Shown one piece after another: positions 10,019-17,874 of a stretch of DNA of 64,000 nucleotides. A program made the translations under genes and the position numbers. The DNA lies in NCBI GenBank assembly GCA_965222725.1, contig OZ244969.1, forward strand, positions 1,550,001 to 1,614,000. Reading direction: 5' to 3'. The DNA comes from GCA-2748575 sp965222725 (GTDB lineage Bacteria; Pseudomonadota; Gammaproteobacteria; Pseudomonadales; Ketobacteraceae). Every line of letters begins with the position of its first letter. Position 1 is the stretch's first letter. The notes beneath the pieces were generated by a model. That model did not search any database. It was not told where the DNA came from and was given only the letters and a program-made list of their open reading frames with translations.

Positions 10019-11258
10019 CGTTATTCACGCTCACCTTTAATCCACTGATGGCATTGGGCAGCTGGGTGGTCAGAATCCGGGTGCCGGCGGGAATGTCACC
10101 GGTCACCAGAATCCAGTGATCGCCATCGGTCTGAACGATTTCACCCTGGCGCTGAATATTGATGCCCTGCAACACCTGTTGGTCGTTTACCGCATAAATC
10201 CGCGACTGACCGTAAATGGCCATGGGGGGCAGGGCGATACTGTTTGCCACGGGTGACAGGTTCAGGTGCAGTTCCACGGCGCGCCCCAGTTCAATGCTGT
10301 GCTGGGGATCGGTGAAGGTAAAGAAACCGTCAATGCCGCCGCGACTTTCGCTGACGTTACCGGAGAGCCGGCTCAGAATCACGGGAATGCTTCTGCCTTC
10401 CAGATCAATGGTGGCTGTCAGTGTTTGCCGGTTATTAATGGCCGTGCGCACATTGTCCAGATAGCGGGTGGGAATCTGGGCGCGCACTTCAATGCGATCC
10501 GCATCGTACAGGCTGATCAAAGGGTCTCCCTGACGTACCCGGTTGCCGGGAGAAGTCAGTACCTCGGTAATGCGGCCGTTAAAGGGCGCGGTAATCCGGG
10601 TGCGTTGCAGATCCAGCGCCGCCTGATCCCGCAGTGCCTGGGCGCGGGCCAGTTGCGCCTGCAAGCGTTGCATCTGATTGGGGTGGTCCACCACGGCCAG
10701 CTCCCGGGTGTTCACACTCAGTGCCTGGCGTTTGGCGCTTTGCAGGGCGTCATCCCGCTGGGTATCGGAGGCCACGTTTTTGCGCACCAGATTTTCATAG
10801 CGGTCGGCGGATTTGTCTGCCAGCTGCAGCAGTTCTTTTTCCAGAGTCAGCGCTGTTTCATTGGACTGGTGTTGCCGGGTTTGCTGATTTACCTGGGCTT
10901 TAACATCCATCAGGTCCGCTTCCCGCTGGGTCAGGATCAGTTGCGCATCGGTGCTGTCCAGTTGAATCAGCAACTCGTCTTTTTCCACCCGCTGGCCTTC
11001 CAGGGCAATCACCTCGTCAACAAAAGTGGCGGTGGCGGCAGACAGGGTGGTGGTGTAGGGGGATTCCACCCGGCCGAACAGGGTCAGCGTGGGTGCCAGG
11101 GTTGAGGGCGTTACAGTGAGGGTATCCACCAGAGAATCCTGGCGCACTTCTTCTTTCTTCTGCGGGGAAGGTGCAAACGCAAACATCAGGGTGATCACGG
11201 TGGCGACTGCACCTATGATCAGCAGTGGGACCTTTTTGGTATTTGATAGAATAGGCAA
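9996..11258 (-). CDS. RND efflux periplasmic adaptor (membrane fusion protein)
   Basis: Periplasmic adaptor that bridges the inner-membrane pump and an outer-membrane channel. The 420 residues show an N-terminal membrane anchor (VPLLIIGAVATVITLMFAF, residues 11-29), a lipoyl half-motif (LEGQRVEKDELLIQLDS), a long alpha-helical hairpin rich in Gln and Ala (about 110-210), the second lipoyl half (ITAPFNGRITEVLTSPGNRV) and beta-barrel segments. It is the first gene of the efflux operon. The start is probably TTG at 11258: an in-frame stop lies four codons upstream and the next ATG falls inside the membrane anchor, so no ATG is usable. A rare start codon may keep expression low. Confidence 0.9.
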   Translation of the reverse strand: MPILSNTKKVPLLIIGAVATVITLMFAFAPSPQKKEEVRQDSLVDTLTVTPSTLAPTLTLFGRVESPYTTTLSAATATFVDEVIALEGQRVEKDELLIQLDSTDAQLILTQREADLMDVKAQVNQQTRQHQSNETALTLEKELLQLADKSADRYENLVRKNVASDTQRDDALQSAKRQALSVNTRELAVVDHPNQMQRLQAQLARAQALRDQAALDLQRTRITAPFNGRITEVLTSPGNRVRQGDPLISLYDADRIEVRAQIPTRYLDNVRTAINNRQTLTATIDLEGRSIPVILSRLSGNVSESRGGIDGFFTFTDPQHSIELGRAVELHLNLSPVANSIALPPMAIYGQSRIYAVNDQQVLQGINIQRQGEIVQTDGDHWILVTGDIPAGTRILTTQLPNAISGLKVSVNNDAPVNGS

Positions 11259-11388
11259 AATGCTGTTTTAACCCGTTGTCACTGGCTTATAGAGTTGTCG
11301 TTCCGGTGTTATCTGACCATCGTTCATTCTAGTCGGCAAGGCCTGATATTCCACTAAATGTGCAGCGAAATCAAAGCGCTGTCCGAAA

Positions 11389-11417
11389 GAATTGCAATTC
11401 GTAACATATCTTGTAAC
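11389..11417. promoter_or_regulatory. Candidate OmpR-like binding region in the divergent efflux/ompR intergenic
   Basis: A perfect 12-bp palindrome GAATTGCAATTC (11389-11400) is followed at once by GTAACATATC and TTGTAACAAA. The repeated GTAAC elements start 12 bases apart and resemble tandem OmpR half-sites such as those of enteric ompF and ompC. The site lies about 90 bases before ompR and 140 before the efflux operon. The assignment is inference; spacing is slightly off the usual 10-11 bases. Confidence 0.35.
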
Positions 11418-11504
11418 AAATGAGAGCCTGACAAGAAACCCTGATCAAAATAACCTCTATTCCGCAGGTTTTTTTATAGAACGCAAAGGTCAGGAGAGGC
11501 AGCA

Positions 11505-12251
11505 GTGGCCCAGCCAGTACAAGAGGTTCAGGAACAGCAAAAGATTCTGGTGGTGGATGACGATGCCCGCCTCAGAACCCTGTTGCAGCGCTATCTGGAA
11601 GAGCAGGGCTACATGGTAAAAGCCGTGGCTGATGCCGAGCAGATGGACCGGGCCCTGGGTCGGGAGCTGTACTCACTGATGGTGCTAGATCTGATGCTGC
11701 CGGGCGAGGATGGCCTGTCTATCTGCCAGCGAATGCGCAACAGTGAAAACTATGGCGACCTGCCCATTATCATGCTCACCGCCAAGGGCGACGATAACGA
11801 TCGTATCAGCGGCCTGGAAGCCGGCGCCGATGATTACCTGCCCAAGCCGTTTAATCCCCGGGAACTGGTGGCCCGTATCAAGGCGGTCATGCGCCGTCAG
11901 GTGAAGGAGTTGCCTGGTGCTCCCAGCCAGAAAGAGGAAGTGGTGGAATTTGGCCCCTACAGCCTGGATTTGTCGACACGCTCTTTGAAGAAGAACGGCG
12001 AAAGCATGTCCCTTACCACTGGCGAATTTGCCGTGATGAAAGCCCTGGTTCAGCATCCCCGGGAACCCCTCACTCGTGATAAACTCATGAACCTCGCTCG
12101 TGGCCGCGAATGGAGTGCCATGGAAAGGAGTATTGATGTTCAAGTATCACGACTGCGCCGCCTTATTGAAGACGACCCCTCCAACGCCCGTTATATCCAG
12201 ACTGTCTGGGGCGTGGGTTATGTGTTTGTGCCCGATGGGGTGGTCAGCTGA
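11505..12251 (+). CDS. ompR: OmpR-family response regulator
   Basis: DNA-binding response regulator paired with EnvZ. The 248-residue protein has a receiver domain (residues 10-125) with the acidic pocket VVDDD, the phospho-acceptor in LMVLDLMLPGEDG near residue 58, and the KP motif in DDYLPKPFNPREL near 113. The C-terminal winged helix includes REPLTRDKLMNLARGREW and ERSIDVQVSRLRRLIEDD. The GTG start at 11505 is preceded by AGGAGAGGC, a good ribosome binding site. Its position after tex and before envZ and pckA is the ancestral order, and in Pseudomonas the orthologous pair is AmgRS, an envelope-stress system. Here it diverges from an RND pump, so that pump may be a target. Confidence 0.94.
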   Translation: MAQPVQEVQEQQKILVVDDDARLRTLLQRYLEEQGYMVKAVADAEQMDRALGRELYSLMVLDLMLPGEDGLSICQRMRNSENYGDLPIIMLTAKGDDNDRISGLEAGADDYLPKPFNPRELVARIKAVMRRQVKELPGAPSQKEEVVEFGPYSLDLSTRSLKKNGESMSLTTGEFAVMKALVQHPREPLTRDKLMNLARGREWSAMERSIDVQVSRLRRLIEDDPSNARYIQTVWGVGYVFVPDGVVS

Positions 12252-12300
12252 CCGCGCAGGATTTGCTGCAAGACCGATTTCCGTTTGTGAAAATTTTTCT

Positions 12301-12334
12301 GATTGGGGTACCCGATGAAACTGGTACCCCAATC
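12301..12334 (+). promoter_or_regulatory. Perfect 12-bp hairpin enclosing the envZ start codon
   Basis: GATTGGGGTACC (12301-12312) and GGTACCCCAATC (12323-12334) are exact inverse complements, separated by a 10-base loop that holds the ATG of envZ at 12315. The only purine-rich candidate binding site, GGGG at 12305-12308, is inside the stem. In mRNA this would hide the initiation region and lower or condition EnvZ translation. No T-run follows, so it is not an intrinsic terminator. Confidence 0.7.
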
Positions 12335-13640
12335 GTCGTTCTGGCGCACCGTATTAATGATCTGGCTGGTGATTCTGATCACCCAGCTGATCACGGTTAC
12401 CTTTGCCTACTATTACCTGTTTCTTCCCGGCGTGCAGCAGACTGCCCATGTGGTGCTGCTGGAAATCGACACCATTGAAGCCAGCTCCGAGATTGCCGGG
12501 CGTGATGCGGTAATCCAGGCCCTTTCCAAACACCAGAACATTCATGTAACCGATGACGAACCCGAAGTGGCCCTGGTGGAAAACATGGATTTTGCCAGCC
12601 GTTTCTTTGCCCCCATGCGGGATATTCTGGGGCCGGAAACCACCTTGCGTGTTGGCGGTGCGCCTCATCCCGGATTGTGGATCACCCACCCCAAACTGGA
12701 TGGGGTATGGATTCACTACCCGTTACAGAACTGGGGCAAGTACGAGGGGCTGATCGTTACCATCTGGTCCATTGGCACGCCCTTGCTGGCTTTTATTATT
12801 GCGGCGCTTTTTGTGCGCCAGCTGAACCGGCCGTTAAAACGTCTGGCCACGGCGGCCACCCGCATTGGTCGGGGCGAACCGGTTTCCAATCTGAGTCTGG
12901 AGCGGGGCCCGGCAGAAATCGTGGCGGTGAATCAGGCCTTTAACCAGATGCGTAAAAGCCTGCAGCAGGCCACCCGGGAACGGGCATTGTTGCTGGCGGG
13001 TATTTCCCATGACTTGCGTACGCCGCTTACCCGTATGCGTTTAACCGCAGAGTTGCTGGGTGCCACTGATCCGGAACTGACCGAAGGTATGGTGCGGGAC
13101 ATTGAGGATATGGATGCCATTCTCGACCAGTTTATTGCCTTTATTCGTGACGGAAATGATGAAGCCACCGAAGTGGGCGACCTGAATGAAGTGATTCAGG
13201 AAGTGGTATCCCAGTTTGAAGCCGATGGCGTGGATATTCAGTGTGATCTGAAAGAGCTGCCGGAAATTTCCTTAAAGCGGTTGTCTCTGAAGCGCATGTT
13301 CATGAACCTGATCGGTAATGCGGTACGCCACGGCCAAGGCAAGGTGGATGTGGGCAGTGGTTTGCAGGATGGTGAAATTCTGGTGACGGTGGCCGATCGC
13401 GGGCCGGGCCTCAGCGAGCATGAAATGCAGGCGTTGTTTCAACCTTTTGCCCGGGGCGATGAAAGCCGGGGCACCAAAGGTTCCGGCCTGGGGTTGGCGA
13501 TTGTGAAGCGGATCGTCGATATGCACCACGGCCGGGTGGAGCTGGCCAACCGCGACGGCGGTGGTCTGGTGGCATCGGTATTCTTGCCGGTGACCGGGCA
13601 ACTGGTGCCGCCGGATTCCATGCTGGCCGGTATCCGTTAG
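12315..13640 (+). CDS. envZ: EnvZ-family sensor histidine kinase
   Basis: Membrane sensor kinase that phosphorylates and dephosphorylates OmpR. The 441 residues contain TM1 (about 16-35, VLMIWLVILITQLITVTF), a periplasmic sensor region of roughly 110 residues, TM2 (about 150-170, GLIVTIWSIGTPLLAFIIAA), a HAMP domain (RPLKRLATAATRIGRGE), the H-box ISHDLRTPLTRMRL with the phospho-accepting histidine, and the ATPase N, G1 and G2 boxes (NLIGNAVRHG, VADRGPGLS, GSGLGLAIV). The start is ATG at 12315 rather than the in-frame TTG at 12303. The gene lies 63 bases after ompR with no overlap, unlike the overlapping pair of E. coli, and its start codon sits in the loop of a perfect hairpin, which may set the EnvZ:OmpR ratio. 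Confidence 0.94.
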   Translation: MKLVPQSSFWRTVLMIWLVILITQLITVTFAYYYLFLPGVQQTAHVVLLEIDTIEASSEIAGRDAVIQALSKHQNIHVTDDEPEVALVENMDFASRFFAPMRDILGPETTLRVGGAPHPGLWITHPKLDGVWIHYPLQNWGKYEGLIVTIWSIGTPLLAFIIAALFVRQLNRPLKRLATAATRIGRGEPVSNLSLERGPAEIVAVNQAFNQMRKSLQQATRERALLLAGISHDLRTPLTRMRLTAELLGATDPELTEGMVRDIEDMDAILDQFIAFIRDGNDEATEVGDLNEVIQEVVSQFEADGVDIQCDLKELPEISLKRLSLKRMFMNLIGNAVRHGQGKVDVGSGLQDGEILVTVADRGPGLSEHEMQALFQPFARGDESRGTKGSGLGLAIVKRIVDMHHGRVELANRDGGGLVASVFLPVTGQLVPPDSMLAGIR

Positions 13641-13660
13641 GGCCTGTTGTTACCAGGCCC
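13640..13660. terminator. Hairpin at the convergent envZ / ETF-QO ends
   Basis: Stem GGGCCTG / CAGGCCC with a 7-base loop begins on the last base of the envZ stop codon. Neither side has a clear T-run, so its role as a terminator is uncertain. Confidence 0.3.
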
Positions 13661-13691
13661 GGGTTCCGGAATGCCTATAACCTGTAAGTAG

Positions 13692-15392
13692 CTACATATT
13701 GGGGTAGTTGGGGCCACCGCCACCTTCCGGTGCTACCCATTCAATATTCTGTGTGGGATCTTTAATATCACAGGTTTTGCAGTGCACGCAGTTTTGCGAA
13801 TTGATCTGAAATTGCGGCTGCCCTTTGGCATCCTCCACTATTTCGTAAACGCCGGCGGGGCAGTAGCGTTGTGCCGGTTCCGCATATTCTTTCAGGTTAA
13901 ATGCCAGCGGAATCTTTTTGTCTTTTAACAGCAGATGCACCGGTTGATGTTCGGTGTGATTGGTGTTGGATAAAAAGACCGAATCCAGTTTACTGAAGGT
14001 GATTCTGTTATCCGGTTTCGGGTAGTCAATGGGTTTGCAGTGGGAGGCTGCTTGCAGGCATTGGTGATCCGGTACCGGGTCTCGCAGGGTAAAAGGAAAA
14101 CGCCCGCCCAGAAAATTCACATCCACAAAGCCGATAGCGCTGCCCAGCAGGTCTCCCCATTTGTGTCTTGCCGGGCCCCAGTTGCGCTGTTCCCACAGCT
14201 CTTTGAATATCCAGGAGCGGTTAAAGGCCGGCATAAAATCTTCAAGCCGGGCGTGTTTTCTGGAATTTTGCAGGGCGCCTGCAATGGATTCTGCCGCCAG
14301 CATGCCGGTTTTCATGGCAATGTGGCTGCCCTTGATTTTGGCATTGTTCAGAGTGCCCGCATCGCACCCGATAATAAGCCCGCCGGGAAAACTCATTTCC
14401 GGTAACGACTGCAGGCCGCCTTTCACGATGGCGCGGGCACCATAGGCAATCCGCTTGCCGCCTTCCAGTTGCGAGCGGATGCGGGGGTGCAATTTCCAGC
14501 GCTGCATTTCATCAAAGGGACTGTAATAGGGATTGCGGTAGGAGAGTTCACTGATCACACCCAGTGCCACCTGATGATGGTCCAGATGATAAAGAAAGCC
14601 ACCGCCACCGGTGCCGGATTCACTGCAGGGCCAGCCGGCGGTGTGAATGACCAGCCCAGGGCGGTGTTGCTCCGGTGAGATTTGCCACAACTCTTTAATG
14701 CCCAGACCGTAGTGCTGGGGATCTTTGCCTTTATCCAGCTGAAAACGCTGAATCACCCGTTTGCCCAGATGGCCGCGGCAGCCCTCGGCCAACACCGTGT
14801 AATCTGCCAGCAACACCATGCCGGGGGTGAAGTTCGATTTTTCGTTGCCCTGTTCGTCCCGTCCGGCATCGCCGGTAAGCACACCCACCACGGTGTCATT
14901 GTTGTACACCAGTTGCTGGGCGGGAAAACCCGGATAAATTTCAACGCCCAGGGCTTCCGCCTGCGCTGCCAGCCAGCGGCACACCTCACCCAGGCTGACA
15001 ATGTAATTGCCGGCATTACGCAATGGCTTGGGTTCAAAGGTTTTAGGAAAGCGGATAGCACTGCTGGCTGACGTGAAGTAATAAATTTCATCATCCGTTA
15101 CAGGCGTATTCAAGGGGGCGCCCCGTGCTTGCCAGTCCGGAAACAGCTCGTTCATTGCCGTGGGCTGCATAATGGCGCCGGAAAGAATATGGGCACCCAC
15201 TTCGGAGCCTTTTTCCAGCACACAAACCGACAGCTCCGGATCCAGTTGTTTCAGGCGGATGGCGGTTGCCAGCCCTGCCGGCCCGGCGCCCACAATCACG
15301 GTATTGTATTCCATGGTGTCACGTTCAGATACGGTATCCAGCGTGGTGTCGAGCAGTAAGGGCAGCGGGTTGTTGGTTTTATCCTCGGTCAT
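13692..15392 (-). CDS. Electron transfer flavoprotein-ubiquinone oxidoreductase
   Basis: Membrane-associated flavoprotein that takes electrons from reduced ETF, mostly from acyl-CoA dehydrogenases, and passes them to ubiquinone. The 566 residues include the FAD-binding motif TVIVGAGPAGLATAIRLKQ near residue 30, the ETF-QO signature region PEMSFPGGLIIGCDAGTLN, and a C-terminal 4Fe-4S ferredoxin part with NCVHCKTCDIKDP and the typical ending GGGGPNYPNM. The start is placed at 15392, which has GGGAG seven bases upstream; the longer open frame would run through a palindrome and lacks a binding site. ETF alpha and beta genes are not in the window. Together with the lipase operon it points to active fatty-acid oxidation. 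Confidence 0.95.
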   Translation of the reverse strand: MTEDKTNNPLPLLLDTTLDTVSERDTMEYNTVIVGAGPAGLATAIRLKQLDPELSVCVLEKGSEVGAHILSGAIMQPTAMNELFPDWQARGAPLNTPVTDDEIYYFTSASSAIRFPKTFEPKPLRNAGNYIVSLGEVCRWLAAQAEALGVEIYPGFPAQQLVYNNDTVVGVLTGDAGRDEQGNEKSNFTPGMVLLADYTVLAEGCRGHLGKRVIQRFQLDKGKDPQHYGLGIKELWQISPEQHRPGLVIHTAGWPCSESGTGGGGFLYHLDHHQVALGVISELSYRNPYYSPFDEMQRWKLHPRIRSQLEGGKRIAYGARAIVKGGLQSLPEMSFPGGLIIGCDAGTLNNAKIKGSHIAMKTGMLAAESIAGALQNSRKHARLEDFMPAFNRSWIFKELWEQRNWGPARHKWGDLLGSAIGFVDVNFLGGRFPFTLRDPVPDHQCLQAASHCKPIDYPKPDNRITFSKLDSVFLSNTNHTEHQPVHLLLKDKKIPLAFNLKEYAEPAQRYCPAGVYEIVEDAKGQPQFQINSQNCVHCKTCDIKDPTQNIEWVAPEGGGGPNYPNM

Positions 15393-15450
15393 GGTGTTCT
15401 CCCTGATTGAGTCGGTTTGCTCAATGTAGGGGAGTTGCGGGGTGTGCTGC

Positions 15451-15468
15451 TTCACCCCTTGGGGTGAA
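15451..15468. promoter_or_regulatory. Dyad TTCACCCC-TT-GGGGTGAA upstream of ETF-QO
   Basis: An 8-bp perfect inverted repeat with a 2-base centre, about 60-75 bases before the ETF-QO start and just after the stop of the LuxR-type gene. No T-run follows on either strand, so it resembles an operator more than a terminator. The regulator is unknown. Confidence 0.4.
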
Positions 15469-15485
15469 TCTTATCCCTGTACGGG

Positions 15486-16883
15486 TTAGCCGGCGGTTGA
15501 TTTGGCAAGTTTGGCCAGTGCCTGTGACCGGTTTTCCACACCGATTTTTCCATACAGGTTGCGGATATGGACTTTGAGTGTGTTGAGGGAAATATTGAGC
15601 TGGTCGGCGATGACTTTATTGGACAGGCCATCCGCCATTAATGCCATCACCTGGGCTTCTCTTTTTGTCAGCGGCTCCGCGGGGGACCAGGCCTGGTTAA
15701 AATCAATGGCATTGCCGTTTGGGGCTGGTTCCGCTGGCGCTTGCGTATCCGGATCAGCCACCATCAGGTCGCCATAGCCGCCGTCACGAATCCAGTCTGT
15801 GGCATCGGCAACCGCCTGCTGGCGTTCGGCACGGCTCAACTGCCCGAAATGATTCAGAAGATAGCGCCTGAACAGGTCGTGGTAGCGGTACCAGGTGCCG
15901 TGGTTGTCCAGAGGCACCACAAAAAGATTCATGCGTTCCAGGTGGCGGATCAGCTCATAGCTGTTGTCGATTCCGGCGATACGGTTGGCCAGGGCGGCAC
16001 AGAATTTTGAAGTGCAGGCAGTGAGCACCAGAAAACGACGGACCGCTTCCGGCTGGAGCGAGAAAACCTGCTCCAGCAGGTAGTCGGCAATGGCGGTATT
16101 CAGGTGAGGCATCCTGCTCACCTGCCGGGTGAGATGCGGGTCGCGCTCCAGCGACAGGGCAATCAGCTGCAGCCCGGCTGCCCAGCCTTCGCTGGAGGTG
16201 AGCAATGTGCTGATCTGATCCTGATCCAGGGAAACGGCCTTGCTGCGATTGAAAAAATCCCGGCATTCCGCTGGGGAAAACACCAGATCGGCAGCCCCCA
16301 GCTCCGTGAGTTGCCGCGACATCCGCCGGCGGGAAAGGTTGATGGGCGGGGATTCCCGGGTGGTGAGTACCACCCGCAGGGCCGGCGGCAGGTGATCCAG
16401 AAACAGGTTAAAGCTGCTGTGCAGCAGCGTAATGCCCGGGGAAACCGCCTTGTGAAAGTCGTCCAGTACCAGGGTGGCCGGTTCATTGGATCTGTTGTGG
16501 ATGCTGAGGTCGTCCAGATCATTCAGCAGTGACACTATCAGCTCATTGAGCAGGACTTCCGTGGGAACCGGTTCAGTTAACGCGTCCTCAGCCAGTGCCA
16601 GGGCGTGCCGGCCCACCTCCGGCTGTATGCTGTTCAGCGCCTGCGCCAGATGGCGCCAGAACACCAGCGGATCAGCCTGGCCTTCATCCAGCGAAAGCCA
16701 GCAGTGGGTCACCGGCCGCTGATGCAGCCATTGGCTCACCAGGGTGGTTTTGCCGTAGCCCGCGGGAGCGGCAATCACCACTATTTCGCCACCACGGCAG
16801 CGCTCCAGGCGTTCAATGAGCGGGGCTCTGATCACGTCCTGGGGGCGGGCGGGAGGCAGGTAAAATCTTGATTTCAGCAGCAT
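15486..16883 (-). CDS. MalT-like LuxR-family regulator, short form without TPR domain
   Basis: A 465-residue ATP-dependent regulator of the MalT/LAL type. The N-terminal part matches the family: MLLKSRFYLPPARPQDVIRA, then the Walker A APAGYGKTTL near residue 40, the Walker B-like LVLDDFHK near 135, and the winged-helix region through YRYHDLFRRYLL near 345. Family members are usually about 900 residues with a long TPR sensor domain before the HTH. Here the protein goes from the first helix after the NOD module (ATDWIRDGGYGD) through a Pro/Ala linker straight into the LuxR HTH (LTKREAQVMALMADGLSNKV). The reading frame is intact, so it may be a working short form or the result of an in-frame deletion. 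The ATG at 16883 is preferred over a TTG at 16913. Confidence 0.85.
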   Translation of the reverse strand: MLLKSRFYLPPARPQDVIRAPLIERLERCRGGEIVVIAAPAGYGKTTLVSQWLHQRPVTHCWLSLDEGQADPLVFWRHLAQALNSIQPEVGRHALALAEDALTEPVPTEVLLNELIVSLLNDLDDLSIHNRSNEPATLVLDDFHKAVSPGITLLHSSFNLFLDHLPPALRVVLTTRESPPINLSRRRMSRQLTELGAADLVFSPAECRDFFNRSKAVSLDQDQISTLLTSSEGWAAGLQLIALSLERDPHLTRQVSRMPHLNTAIADYLLEQVFSLQPEAVRRFLVLTACTSKFCAALANRIAGIDNSYELIRHLERMNLFVVPLDNHGTWYRYHDLFRRYLLNHFGQLSRAERQQAVADATDWIRDGGYGDLMVADPDTQAPAEPAPNGNAIDFNQAWSPAEPLTKREAQVMALMADGLSNKVIADQLNISLNTLKVHIRNLYGKIGVENRSQALAKLAKSTAG

Positions 16884-17132
16884 TGTCTGAAGATAACGGA
16901 TCGATCGCCGCAACGCGAGCCGGTTGTTTGGTCATTGGGTATAGCCATGAGTGGGCCCAAGGGGGCGTCGGATTTCTTTCCAGTCCGTTTTGGGGGTGTT
17001 TGGTTGAGTTTTATCCGAACTGTCAAAGCTAACCCCGTGTATTGCTTATTGTTACAGAATGTAATCCTGTGGACTAGGTCACAGGTTAGGTAAACTAATC
17101 CATCGATAGTGTCGACTTATTTTTCGATCCTG

Positions 17133-17156
17133 GTTCGAATCTGTGCGATTCCGAAC
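17133..17156 (+). promoter_or_regulatory. Imperfect dyad upstream of the sigma-54 promoter
   Basis: GTTCGAATC (17133-17141) and GATTCCGAAC (17147-17156) form an inverted repeat with one extra base. It lies about 33-55 bases before the -24 element, closer than typical enhancers; it could be a binding site for an activator such as PrsR, but this is inference. Confidence 0.25.
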
Positions 17157-17188
17157 AAAACTCCCGCAAAAACAAGCTGTTATAAAAC

Positions 17189-17204
17189 TGGCACGCCGGT
17201 TGCT
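17189..17204 (+). promoter_or_regulatory. Sigma-54 (-24/-12) promoter of the PEP-CTERM gene
   Basis: TGGCACGCCGGTTGCT matches the RpoN consensus TGGCACG-N4-TTGCW at every fixed position. It lies 53 bases before the ATG of the PEP-CTERM gene, giving a 5' leader of about 40 bases. The rest of the 373-base gap from 16884 to 17256 holds no gene that I can recognise. Confidence 0.85.
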
Positions 17205-17256
17205 GTTCAGATACTCACCTCAATTGCATTTCGTTAAAAAAAATCGGGAGACCCTT

Positions 17257-17799
17257 ATGAAAAAAATGATCGCAATAGGATTGCTGGCCCTGGGTGGCGT
17301 GTCCGCTGGTACTGCCAATGCAACTGCTATTCTGGACCCCAATACCACTGAAAACTATTTCTTCCAGTGGTCCGGCTTCAACCAGATTGATCACATCTTT
17401 GACTGGGATGGCGTGAGCACTTACGGCAACACCGGCGGCACCAACTATGGTAACGACTGGAGCATCACCGTAGCACAGGATTCCACCATGGACTTCGTAA
17501 CGGCATGGGATGGTTTTATTGCCGGTGACGTATTCGAGCTGGTGGTAGACGGTACAGCGGTAGGCTGGAGTTCCACTTTCACTGACGGCAGCGGCTACTT
17601 CCACGGCGTCTTCGACGACCTGTTCCTGTCTGCCGGTACTCACAACCTGACCTTCAACGTGGTTTCCGGTCTCTCTTCCGGTGGTGCTTATGCAAGTTTC
17701 TCTGCAGTAACCACTGCAGTGCCTGAACCTGCCAGCCTGGCCATGCTGGGTCTGGGTCTTGCCGGTCTGGGTTTTGCCCGCAGAAAGCGCGCTGCCTGA
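17257..17799 (+). CDS. PEP-CTERM sorting domain protein
   Basis: A 180-residue secreted protein. It has a clear signal peptide (MKKMIAIGLLALGGVSAG, ending near TANA), a beta-rich Cys-free middle part of about 130 residues with many Gly, Asp and Thr, and a C-terminal PEP-CTERM tail: VPEPASLAMLGLGLAGLG followed by RRKR. Such tails are cut by an exosortase (EpsH type) at the inner membrane and the protein is delivered outside, usually with exopolysaccharide or floc formation. No exosortase is in this window. The ATG at 17257 has GGGAG upstream and lies after the sigma-54 promoter; an upstream in-frame start at 17143 would precede the promoter and is rejected. A strong terminator follows, so it is a single-gene unit. 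Confidence 0.93.
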   Translation: MKKMIAIGLLALGGVSAGTANATAILDPNTTENYFFQWSGFNQIDHIFDWDGVSTYGNTGGTNYGNDWSITVAQDSTMDFVTAWDGFIAGDVFELVVDGTAVGWSSTFTDGSGYFHGVFDDLFLSAGTHNLTFNVVSGLSSGGAYASFSAVTTAVPEPASLAMLGLGLAGLGFARRKRAA

Positions 17800-17825
17800 T
17801 ACTGTACTCGACTCATTCCTGCACT

Positions 17826-17854
17826 GAAAAAGCCCCGGTTCCGGGGCTTTTTTT
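17826..17854 (+). terminator. Bidirectional intrinsic terminator
   Basis: Stem AGCCCCGG / CCGGGGCT with loop TT, flanked by an A-run and a run of seven T. It ends the PEP-CTERM transcript, and its A-run could serve the convergent chemoreceptor gene on the other strand. Confidence 0.9.
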
Positions 17855-17874
17855 ATGGTGCGCAAATATACCTG

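Noticed and set aside
17129..17145. Stretch resembling a tRNA T-loop (GGTTCGAATC)
   Set aside because: The flanking bases do not pair as a T-stem and no acceptor, D or anticodon arm can be built around it.
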